From JADKIH01 sp964595205 (GTDB lineage: Bacteria; Bacteroidota; Bacteroidia; AKYH767-A; 2013-40CM-41-45): DNA of 64,000 bases. Below are positions 36,201-43,015 of the stretch, piece by piece. Each line of letters starts with the position of its first letter. Positions within the stretch are counted from its first letter, which is position 1. The position numbers were made by a program, and so were the translations under genes. Location of the stretch: contig CAZQOQ010000001.1 of assembly GCA_964595205.1 (NCBI GenBank), positions 62,001 through 126,000 of the forward strand. Direction: 5' to 3'. The notes beneath the pieces are model-generated. The model saw only the letters and a program-made list of their open reading frames with translations. It had not been told where the DNA came from and made no database searches.

Positions 36201-37964
36201 GGCACTGCCGTTTACGACGGAACCACTTACATCATTCAATCCCCAGCGTCCGATGAGCCCGGCTTGAGGTGATGTGATTTGAGCATTGATAGTTGAAAGT
36301 ATTTCTGTTAAAGTTCTGCCATAATTCCATACGCGCGATTCATCCAGGACTCCCTGGAACCTGCCCACTGCTGTGCCGGTGGAGTTAATCATAGCTCCAA
36401 GTGCTGCTGACTGTATGCTCGCTCCCTGGGGCCAAACCGAAGTGGAAAGATCAACAGTCCCCTCCAGCATTCCATCAAGGTAGATGCTGAATATGCCATT
36501 TTGAAATGTGGCTGCTGCATGATGCCAGACATTGTTAGATATGAAAGTTGTTCCTGTAAGTGGATGATTTAACCCGGGGTTTAAAGATCCTGTGCCTTCC
36601 TCAAAATCTGCCGCTATAGCATTTGTCGCAGAAGAAATTCCGAGTATATAATTTTCGTCCACATTGCTGGCTTCCGATTCAGGTGATCCTTTTGTTACGA
36701 GCGGTATGATATTGATTCCGCCTGTTCCGGTTGTATTTGCAGAACCTATTCCTGTTTTCTTAAACCAGGTTTCGACAGTAAAATTTTGTGTAGATAATCC
36801 CTGTGCCGGCCCAAAGAAAACGTATGCGCCGGAAGATCCAAGATCGAGCCCGTTCTCACCTTCCTGCAAAGTGGATGTACAAACCGGTCCGGCATACGCT
36901 GATACACCACCAATATTTATTGCCCGTACTCTGTAACAATATTGTTTGTTTGATTCAAGATTGATATCGCTGTACGCGACTGTATTTGCAGTTAATTCAG
37001 ACAGTAGTGTATAATTCCCCGCAATTCCATTTGTTGAGCGTTCAATCTCAAAATCTGTTTCGTTATTTGAATTATCCGTCCAGCTCAGATTGATCCTGAA
37101 AGGTGAAACTGCTGTTGTGTTTAATAGAGTAGGAGCAACAGGTGCAGGAACATTCGAAACCAATGCAGGCGCACCTGTTACCCATGTTGGGCCATTTGTT
37201 AAAATACCTGGAGGACTTCCTCCGATTGTATTATTAGCAAGCGAACCAACGCCTTCGTTTAATCCCCACCTGGCAATAAGGTTTGAAGCAGATATTAATT
37301 CTGAATTCATAGTACTCTGGATTTCTGCCTGGGTTCGTTCAATATTCCAGATACGTGCTTCATCAATTATTCCGGCAAAATAACCAGCGGCAGTACCGGA
37401 AGAGTTCAGCGCCGAACCAAGAGCCGCATGTTGTATTCCGTCGCTTCTTGGTGTGAAGCTGCCAACCAGAAGCGTTGTTTCAAGATTGCCATTCAGGTAT
37501 ACTTTCCATGTAGATCCGTTATATGTTGCAGCTGCATGGTACCAGACATTGTTCGATAAAGCTGTTGTGCCTCTCACGGGATGATTCAATCCCGTAGCCA
37601 TATCTTCAAAGTCAGCCGCAATCTTATTGGTTGCATTGTCGATGCCCAGCCAGTAATTCATATCTCTGTTACTGCCATCATCTTCATTGCGGCCTTTCGT
37701 TAAAATAGGAACCGCTGTATTTTCAATTCCACCTGTGCCGGTTGTTCCTAATGTTCCGGTACCTGTACGTTTAAACCAACATTCCAATGTAAACGTCTGG
37801 GATCCCAACGTAGATGTCGCCTGTCCAAACGTTACATATTGATTGGTTCCATTGAACTGCAATCCAGTCTGTGAAAAGGCATGAATGTTATTCAAAACAA
37901 AAATTAGAAATGTCAATACAAGACGAACAGTAGTTCGGCTGAAGTATTGTAAATATTTTTTCAT
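33288..37964 (-). CDS. Giant secreted protein: LamG x2, phosphoesterase, Cys repeats, dockerin
   Basis: A 1558-residue exported protein. In order: signal peptide (1-31); LamG-like domain (about 32-250); FN3 (about 270-370); second LamG (about 372-610); calcineurin-like phosphoesterase (about 660-1000, with MPDTQFY, HLGDCVQNGD, GNHDQA, SSHN and AGHVPG metal motifs); Ig-like unit (about 1060-1140); ten 25-residue units of the form DDNN-A/V-CTTDGC, eight of them nearly identical; a module shared with the protein at 5876-6682 (FLQGYYSGGG, NSVETWS); and a dockerin with two loops, DLNRDGSVEGGDY and DLNGDGQIDGTDF. It has no T9SS domain. The protein likely binds glycans and hydrolyses a phosphoester outside the cell. 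The substrate is unknown. Confidence 0.85.
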   Translation of the reverse strand: MKKYLQYFSRTTVRLVLTFLIFVLNNIHAFSQTGLQFNGTNQYVTFGQATSTLGSQTFTLECWFKRTGTGTLGTTGTGGIENTAVPILTKGRNEDDGSNRDMNYWLGIDNATNKIAADFEDMATGLNHPVRGTTALSNNVWYHAAATYNGSTWKVYLNGNLETTLLVGSFTPRSDGIQHAALGSALNSSGTAAGYFAGIIDEARIWNIERTQAEIQSTMNSELISASNLIARWGLNEGVGSLANNTIGGSPPGILTNGPTWVTGAPALVSNVPAPVAPTLLNTTAVSPFRINLSWTDNSNNETDFEIERSTNGIAGNYTLLSELTANTVAYSDINLESNKQYCYRVRAINIGGVSAYAGPVCTSTLQEGENGLDLGSSGAYVFFGPAQGLSTQNFTVETWFKKTGIGSANTTGTGGINIIPLVTKGSPESEASNVDENYILGISSATNAIAADFEEGTGSLNPGLNHPLTGTTFISNNVWHHAAATFQNGIFSIYLDGMLEGTVDLSTSVWPQGASIQSAALGAMINSTGTAVGRFQGVLDESRVWNYGRTLTEILSTINAQITSPQAGLIGRWGLNDVSGSVVNGSAGTAFNGTIIGNGSSWVTPGAPFNSSVGNPPAIPILNSPPNNGTASLSPNICATVNDPDAGNLQVKFYGRQRNSTPGAKFTIVGMPDTQFYTEQPQGTNSSGGGHNGIFKAQTQWIANHQSDSNIVFVSHLGDCVQNGDAYLIEWQRADTSFKIIESPNVPADGVPYGICVGNHDQATIGDPDGLTNYYNQFFGESRFTGRDYYGGHFGSNNDNHYELFSGGGIDFINISIEYYANGTTASLQPVLDWADALMKTYSNRKAIVSSHNILGTGNPGNFQGPGQKIYDELKDNPNFFLILAGHVPGEGRRMDVYNNDTVYTLMSDYQSGYTNGGNGYLRLMSFYPDQNLMSVKTYSPYSNTYFTGTSSQFTLPVNLDSSEPFTLLGINSNVNPGATSCLQWPGLMEGEIYDWYVVVSDGVFSTTGPVWSFTASGSVPPIVTTEPVDQVKCSGSPVSFFSAASGTPAPTVQWQISINNGSTWNDTTGATNGTLTFITNASDNGKKYRAVWSNASGKDTSQVVTLTVNVVDDNDVCTTDACVSATGVVTHTAINNDDGNVCTTDGCNSITGPTHILNPIEDDNNACTTDGCNSITGPTHILNPIEDDNNACTTDGCNSLTGPTHILNPIEDDNNACTTDGCNSLTGPTHILNPIEDDNNACTTDGCNSLTGPTHILNPIEDDNNVCTTDGCNSLTGPTHILNPIEDDNNVCTMDGCNSITGPTHILNPIEDDNNACTTDGCNSLTGPTHILNPIEDDNNACTTDGCDSATGVFHIQSCGITFNSNIFLQGYYSGGGLMAVGGTGFMNITGVSPDPTDVDTIEIYLMNSISPFTEVDHVKGILKTNGNVTVTFGNTIVVGNSYYIKLSHHNSVETWSSAPVIFSSNTTYNFSSAGSQAFFSNMTPTSDNLYWAIYTGDLNRDGSVEGGDYLIVEPLIQNGDGGYLAEDLNGDGQIDGTDFLVMDLNIQNGTGVITP
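33941..34540 (-). repeat. Eight tandem 75-bp coding repeats
   Basis: The string TGTTGTCGTC recurs at 33941, 34016, 34091, 34166, 34241, 34316, 34391 and 34466, a strict 75-base period. Each unit encodes 25 residues, DDNNACTTDGCNS followed by I or L then TGPTHILNPIE. Units differ at few positions, some of them silent. Degenerate units flank both ends (to about 33906 and 34620). Because the period is a multiple of 3, the opposite strand is also open through the whole array, which is a shadow. Confidence 0.95.
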
Positions 37965-38175
37965 GCTGCTTCAGGCTTAGTTAAGCAATTGGATGAATAA
38001 TAACTTTACGAGTTTTATTATTTAATGATCGGTTTAAGCCTTATGAATAAAGGGTTTCGGGTATGATAAATCACAAAATATACGATTAATTCTTAATCAT
38101 TTAAATTTTCTAGCGTGAACGACTTGAAAATCTTGGTGAAAAATGTGAATTATTTTTATTGAAACTTTATTAGGG

Positions 38176-38305
38176 TCACCGATAAGCTATCGTTCGAAAG
38201 CTGGAACACTCGAACTTCTGCCGTTCCCTGGCAGCTCACAAAATATTTTGATCCATCCGGTGAAAGCATGGCCTCATGTGGTTGTACCGCCGAACTCGTT
38301 GAAGG
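38176..38305 (-). pseudogene. Fragment of a beta-propeller lipoprotein paralogue
   Basis: About 43 codons matching the interior of the beta-propeller gene at 40253-41716 (positions 40668-40784). Over 38187-38303 I count 30 mismatches in 117 bases (about 74% identity), most at every third base, so the source was a functional paralogue that had diverged under selection. The encoded text PSTSSAVQPHEAMLSPDGSK corresponds to PSTSSSVQPHEANLSPDGTK in the intact gene. Both ends of the parent are missing. It joins the protease fragment head-on. Confidence 0.8.
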
Positions 38306-38478
38306 TACTTCTGGATTTGCAACATGTAAATGGCACCTATTCCACACTCGGACATTCAGCCATCGATGGAGTGATAGGGAATGATATTCTCGTTCGGTAT
38401 CATGCTACAATTAATTATAAGAAAATGGTCCTTGTGCTGGGAATGAAATCCAAGGGACGGGATTCCATTCTTTCCTGA
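38304..38478 (+). pseudogene. 3' fragment of a retropepsin-like protease paralogue
   Basis: Bases 38304-38448 match 33072-33216 with no gaps and ten mismatches (about 93%). It encodes the C-terminal third of the protease (LLDLQHVNGTYSTLGHSAID onwards, with GVIGNDILVRY) and then its own ending GMKSKGRDSILS. The DTGAS active site is lost, so it cannot be an active protease. Seven of the ten mismatches lie in the last 25 bases. It begins at a 2-bp overlap (GG) with the propeller fragment, which looks like a deletion joint. Confidence 0.85.
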
Positions 38479-38504
38479 AAAAATTTTTTCCTTTTATCCG
38501 CATT

Positions 38505-40112
38505 TTATGGAAGTGGTCTCCATGCGTAAATCATTACTTTTTGATTTGCATGATAATAATTCAATTCCATGCTGTCCTCAGCAAAATAATGATTCTTTAA
38601 TATTTCTTTTTTACTGTTTGAGAATTCGCTGTTTATTAAAAGCAAATCAAAAGATTTATTTTCAATTTTCTCCTTTACCATCATATCGTACCGGGAATTC
38701 TGTGTTTTAATTTTATTCGTGAAAGGGAAAAGTTTCCGGATTTTTTTCGACATTGTGCTGGATATTGAAAACTCCGTATAACCCGTGTTATAAGGAATTC
38801 CGCCATCCTCAATAATAAGAGCACTTACTTCTGCAGTGCTGAACACGTTTTTTGATGTTTTCAATAATTCATCTGCCTTTTGCCATTCTTTGTTGAAACC
38901 GGAAATTGTATTTTCCGGAATTAAAAATTTTTTCCCTGAAGTATAGAAATTTAATAAGATTAATACTATCAATATTGATTTTGAAAACCTTCCATGAAAT
39001 TTAAAGACTATCATGATAAACGGAAAAGAAAGCAATTGATAATAGTAAGTCATGTATGCGCCGGTATTTCCGCCTAACCTGAAAACCAGGGCAGAGAGAA
39101 GTGTCGCAAAAAGAAAAACATAAGGATTCAGATGAAAATTAACCAGACCTTTATTCCAGTCAGTAATATATCTGAGCCTGTTAAAATATGAACTAAATAG
39201 ACTCCTGAAATTATTTTTATATTTCCTGAAGAGTTCATGAGTTCTTTTTGATGTTATTAGAATGGCAAGAGATATTATAAGAATCAGAGTAAGTCCCGAA
39301 TTTGTAAATAGGAAAACATTCAGTTGGTGGAGCGCAAAATGAAAATCATTGTTTGAAACTACCACATGCGTAAGTATTGTATCGAATAAGTAGCATTCGA
39401 AATATTTGTCGAAAATAAATAATGAAAGAATCAACAGGGAAACAAATGCAGTCAGGAAAATGCTTGCTCTCTTAATGGATACAAAGATGAGAACGTAAAT
39501 GATGACAAAGAAGTAACCAATAATAAAGTATTGTTTCGTATAGAAAGCAATAAGCGAAAATATTAGCCCGGTTAATAGAGAAGAATTACTGAACCTGTAC
39601 CAGACCGGCCATAAAATGCTGATAAAGAAAAATGCCATTGCCAGCGAATCCGGCCTGCATAAAGGTGTAACGAAAAATAATAAGTTTGAATATAAAATCA
39701 ACACCCCGGAAAAACTCATCCAAAGATCGATTTTCTCCTTTCTGAAAGCAATGAATGACAAAACCAGTACAAAATATATTGATATTGCAGCGAGCAGACG
39801 CGGCGAGAACAAGTTAACTCCAAAAAGAACAGAAATCTTTTGAGCAAAGTAAGGAAAGACTAACCCATACGGATTATTAAAGATAGGTTGATTTGATATG
39901 TCGTACAGATTGATTTTTTCAGAAATTGCTTTGATAGCTAATAGATCGCCTCCTTCCCGTATCTCGAGGGGAAATGGAAAAGTTACTAACCGGAAATGAT
40001 ACAAAACCAGAATGGCAAAAAAACACACCAATGCAGCTTTTAGCGCAAGGAGTAATATGTTTTCGATTATTAAATTCCTGTTATTTGAAATAGGTATTTT
40101 CGAAAAGGGCAT
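38505..40112 (-). CDS. Multi-pass membrane protein, GT-C glycosyltransferase-like
   Basis: A 535-residue integral membrane protein with about ten to twelve hydrophobic segments, then a soluble C-terminal part of about 130 residues. The first exported loop has EIREGGDLLAIKAI (about 51-64), an acidic motif placed like the catalytic Asp/Glu loop of GT-C enzymes (PMT/ArnT, GT39). LCRPDSLAMAF and FYTKQYFIIGY further along are also seen in that class. If so, it transfers a sugar from a lipid phosphate donor on the outer side of the inner membrane. No other glycan genes flank it, and AT content is high compared with core genes. Specific substrate unknown. Confidence 0.6.
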   Translation of the reverse strand: MPFSKIPISNNRNLIIENILLLALKAALVCFFAILVLYHFRLVTFPFPLEIREGGDLLAIKAISEKINLYDISNQPIFNNPYGLVFPYFAQKISVLFGVNLFSPRLLAAISIYFVLVLSFIAFRKEKIDLWMSFSGVLILYSNLLFFVTPLCRPDSLAMAFFFISILWPVWYRFSNSSLLTGLIFSLIAFYTKQYFIIGYFFVIIYVLIFVSIKRASIFLTAFVSLLILSLFIFDKYFECYLFDTILTHVVVSNNDFHFALHQLNVFLFTNSGLTLILIISLAILITSKRTHELFRKYKNNFRSLFSSYFNRLRYITDWNKGLVNFHLNPYVFLFATLLSALVFRLGGNTGAYMTYYYQLLSFPFIMIVFKFHGRFSKSILIVLILLNFYTSGKKFLIPENTISGFNKEWQKADELLKTSKNVFSTAEVSALIIEDGGIPYNTGYTEFSISSTMSKKIRKLFPFTNKIKTQNSRYDMMVKEKIENKSFDLLLINSEFSNSKKEILKNHYFAEDSMELNYYHANQKVMIYAWRPLP

Positions 40113-40252
40113 ACTTGAAATTTGACAACAATCTTACGACAGATAACGCTATATACCAAACATATTAATTTTAAATTGCGTTTGCCGTTATATTATCCTG
40201 AAGCAATTCATGTTTATCGTATAATTTATAAAAACTAAATTACAGAATCGCC

Positions 40253-41716
40253 CTATTTCCTGATCGAAACAAAGTAAGGAAACGACAAAAGTTCATTCTT
40301 ATACTGGAAAGTACTTCCATCGGAAAGAGTTTTAGTATACAATTGAAAGTTATGATAGTTGAAAATAGTAAGGTTACCATTCCTTCCGCCGCACGACGAA
40401 ACATGATGTGGTGCCGAACCGTTAGGATCGTAATTAAGATTAGCAACGTATACAAGTCCATCCTCATCGTCCACTGCAATGCCATGTGGCTGATAACCTG
40501 AATATACAGTAGTAACCACACTCAGGTTATTATAGTTAATAACATACACCATTCCTCTCTGAGTCGAACTCACCACTTCTTCAGTACATGTTAAAAAAAC
40601 GTACGGATGAACCTCAGAAAAGCTGAACTCCTGTGGCTTGGTTCCTACCGGAATAACCGCCAGCAGACTGTCATTTGAAAGTTGAAATACACGTACCTCG
40701 GCAATTCCCTGGCAACTCACAAAATATTTTGTGCCGTCAGGTGATAAATTCGCTTCGTGTGGCTGTACGGAGGAACTGGTTGAGGGCAATTGTCCGGGCA
40801 ACAGCGAGATCATCTCGTCATCATAAAATCCAGTTGTAAGATCAATCTTGTAAATGAAATTTCCATTCTGGCAGGTTAGATAAAGAAAATTGCCATCGGG
40901 TGTTATAAATCCTCCATGCGGCGTTGAATGAGTCAGCATCAGGTCATTCGTCATGTTGTCAAGATTCACGATGCGGGTAGCTCCGTCAAGGGCATTTACA
41001 AAGCCTTTCTTTCCATCAGGTGTAAAAATTATTGTATTCCAGTTGTGCGTGATATTGTCAATGGTCAAAGTCGCAACCAATGCATCATCAGAAGTTCTGA
41101 ACTTCTGAAGAACATTCCCTGAATAAAACACTACATACCAAAAATCACCGTCATTCGATACTCGCACCTGGTGAGGAGCCTCAATGCTGCCTGGAACCAC
41201 TCCCACATCCACATACCTCATGATGTTTTTACTCGCTGCATCAATCACTGCCACTTTATCACAACCCTGCATGCATACATAAATTTTCTTCCTCGACGGG
41301 TCATCTGAATATTTAATGAAACCATCCTTATCAGGCGCGCCCGAAGCTATCCAGTTAACAAGTGTCTGGTATTCTGCATCACTTAAATGCGACTCTAAAT
41401 AAGGCATGGTTGGAATTAATACCGGACCTCTGAGCGTATCCGTATTAACGGAATAGAGAAGGTAGCTGTAATCAACTGAATATGGAATAACGCTGGTGCC
41501 ATTCCTTCCTCCCTCAAACATAAGTTCCCATGTACTGAAATCGAGTCCTCCGCTTGTACTCCTGCTTAACGGGGTGTGGCATCCTTCCGTAGCACATTTA
41601 TTTACCAGTATCTTCGATACCTCTTCCGGATATCCTGTATCAGGATGGGTTTCAACTTTCTCATGCTTACATGAAAACAGCGAAACAAATAAAATGAAGG
41701 CAACTATTTTATTCAT
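40253..41716 (-). CDS. Lipoprotein with c-type heme-like motif and beta-propeller
   Basis: A 487-residue lipoprotein (lipobox FVSLFSC, Cys at 16). Residues about 30-125 look like a small cytochrome c-like domain: NKCATEGCHTPL has a CX4CH variant of the heme motif, followed by PTMPYLESHLSDAEYQTLVNWI, typical of c-type cytochromes ending in a methionine ligand. Residues about 130-487 are a seven-bladed YncE-like propeller with repeated PDG/VxVFxLSND blades. A motif PHHVSSCGGRNG (about 445-456) has two adjacent His and a Cys that could hold a metal. It is 5 bases from an upstream small lipoprotein gene, so they are cotranscribed. A redox or metal-sensing role is inference. Confidence 0.75.
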   Translation of the reverse strand: MNKIVAFILFVSLFSCKHEKVETHPDTGYPEEVSKILVNKCATEGCHTPLSRSTSGGLDFSTWELMFEGGRNGTSVIPYSVDYSYLLYSVNTDTLRGPVLIPTMPYLESHLSDAEYQTLVNWIASGAPDKDGFIKYSDDPSRKKIYVCMQGCDKVAVIDAASKNIMRYVDVGVVPGSIEAPHQVRVSNDGDFWYVVFYSGNVLQKFRTSDDALVATLTIDNITHNWNTIIFTPDGKKGFVNALDGATRIVNLDNMTNDLMLTHSTPHGGFITPDGNFLYLTCQNGNFIYKIDLTTGFYDDEMISLLPGQLPSTSSSVQPHEANLSPDGTKYFVSCQGIAEVRVFQLSNDSLLAVIPVGTKPQEFSFSEVHPYVFLTCTEEVVSSTQRGMVYVINYNNLSVVTTVYSGYQPHGIAVDDEDGLVYVANLNYDPNGSAPHHVSSCGGRNGNLTIFNYHNFQLYTKTLSDGSTFQYKNELLSFPYFVSIRK

Positions 41717-41721
41717 ATCGT

Positions 41722-42138
41722 TTATTCACTGACGATTATGGTAATCTTCGCCTGGTTGTCGGTGAGATGAGTATTGTCAAGAACCACTGCCGCATAGCCC
41801 GCTACATTGTCGCCCCATATGTTGTCGAACCCCGCTGCGTACACAAAATAGTTGCCCGGGTATAAATTCTCGAATGTATATTTTCCATAGCTGTCTGCAA
41901 CTCCGCTATATTCATAAACTGATGTATCATTACCAGGAAATTCAGTTGCGTTTCTTTTAAGATATATCATAATTCCATAAACATCCCAGGTATGATGTAC
42001 TGCATGTGCTTCCAGACTAATGCTACCCTTCACAATCGGGCCGCTCCCTGACGGGCCATCATCTTTTTTACAGGAATTAATGATAAGCACAACAAGTGAA
42101 ATCAAAATGATTGCAATGTGTTTCTTATAAATGGTCAC
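41722..42138 (-). CDS. Small lipoprotein with carboxypeptidase-regulatory-like fold
   Basis: A 138-residue lipoprotein (lipobox LIINSC, Cys at about 23, followed by KKDDG). It starts at GTG 42138, the only plausible start. The mature part is a beta-sandwich of the carboxypeptidase-regulatory-like type: KGSISLEAHAVHH, then GVADSYGKYTFENLYPGNYF, the usual end of this fold. Two adjacent His (about 48-49) are notable since the partner protein also has an HH pair. Its stop is 5 bases before the propeller gene start. Probably an outer-membrane accessory of that protein; function unknown. Confidence 0.7.
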   Translation of the reverse strand: MTIYKKHIAIILISLVVLIINSCKKDDGPSGSGPIVKGSISLEAHAVHHTWDVYGIMIYLKRNATEFPGNDTSVYEYSGVADSYGKYTFENLYPGNYFVYAAGFDNIWGDNVAGYAAVVLDNTHLTDNQAKITIIVSE

Positions 42139-42239
42139 GCGGATTGAATTCTTATATGCCTCTCATGGATATATGTTACGAAAGGCTGAATGATTTTCAG
42201 TAAGCTTTTTTCTTTATATTACAACAAAATTAAACAATT

Positions 42240-42317
42240 ATGGCTGTCATTACCATGATATTTGTTTTTTGGCCTATTATTATAACCCCGGGATTACAAT
42301 ATTCAATTGTAAGTTAA
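42240..42317 (+). CDS. Possible 25-residue hydrophobic leader peptide
   Basis: An ATG-started frame of 25 codons whose TAA is immediately followed by the ATG of the pseudouridine synthase gene (TAAATG). The peptide is mostly hydrophobic with one Trp and two Pro, and could be a membrane peptide or a translated leader. Such an exact join favours coupling, but a frame this short may arise by chance. No homologue is recognised. Confidence 0.25.
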   Translation: MAVITMIFVFWPIIITPGLQYSIVS

Positions 42318-42908
42318 ATGTTTCAATATTACGCCCTTTTCAAACCTTATGGAATGCTATCCCAATTCACTTCGGAGGGCAAACACAGGACATTGGCCGA
42401 TATTGATTTTAAATTCCCAAAGGATGTTTATCCCGTAGGAAGACTCGATGCCGACAGCGAGGGCATCATTTTACTCACTAACGATAAAAGAGTAAATTCC
42501 AGACTTCTTGAGCCTTCCAACAAACACAAAAGAAAATACGTTGTCCAGGTAGAGGGTGTGGTTACTGAAGAGGCTATTTCTACATTGGAAAAGGGTATAC
42601 GCCTCAACGACAAAGGAAATATCTACCATACTCTTCCTGCGAGGGCCGCAATCATTGATGAGCCTTCCTTGCCGGAAAGAATTCCCCCGGTGCGATTCCG
42701 GAAAAATATTCCAACCAGCTGGCTGGAGATTGTTATTCATGAGGGAAAAAACAGGCAGGTCAGAAAAATGACAGCAGCCGTTGGCTTCCCAACTCTCAGG
42801 CTCATACGGACGGAAATCGAAGATTTAACGATGGTGAAATTGGAAAATGAACGGGTGGAAGAGATTGATAAATCATCGTTTTATTCTCGCCTGAATTTGA
42901 AACTATGA
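42318..42908 (+). CDS. RsuA/RluE-family rRNA pseudouridine synthase
   Basis: A 196-residue enzyme of the RsuA/RluB/E/F family, which isomerises specific uridines of rRNA. The catalytic Asp is Asp44 in GRLDADSEG. Other family blocks: LFKPYGMLSQF at the start, SNKHKRKYVVQVEG, and the C-terminal EGKNRQVRKMTAAVG and PTLRLIR. It lacks the N-terminal S4 domain, as RluE does, so the closest functional guess is the 23S enzyme RluE, but the exact site cannot be told from sequence. A possible 25-codon leader abuts its start. Confidence 0.88.
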   Translation: MFQYYALFKPYGMLSQFTSEGKHRTLADIDFKFPKDVYPVGRLDADSEGIILLTNDKRVNSRLLEPSNKHKRKYVVQVEGVVTEEAISTLEKGIRLNDKGNIYHTLPARAAIIDEPSLPERIPPVRFRKNIPTSWLEIVIHEGKNRQVRKMTAAVGFPTLRLIRTEIEDLTMVKLENERVEEIDKSSFYSRLNLKL

Positions 42909-42964
42909 GTTAACTTCTTTTTGTAAATTGTCTTATTATAAAGAGCAGTTTGGTATTTGCTACG

Positions 42965-42996
42965 TTGTAAAATTCAACTTTAAAACATTATTTTTG
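42965..42996 (+). promoter_or_regulatory. Promoter of the M43 protease gene
   Basis: TTG at 42965-42967, a 21-base spacer and TATTTTTG at 42989-42996 match the Bacteroidota -33/-7 pattern; the ATG follows 19 bases later. Confidence 0.55.
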
Positions 42997-43015
42997 TCAT
43001 AATCAATTCCCCATT

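Noticed and set aside
38156..38347. 63-residue minus-strand frame as a real small gene
   Set aside because: Its first part is antisense to the protease fragment and the rest is a propeller fragment, so it is a chimeric remnant.
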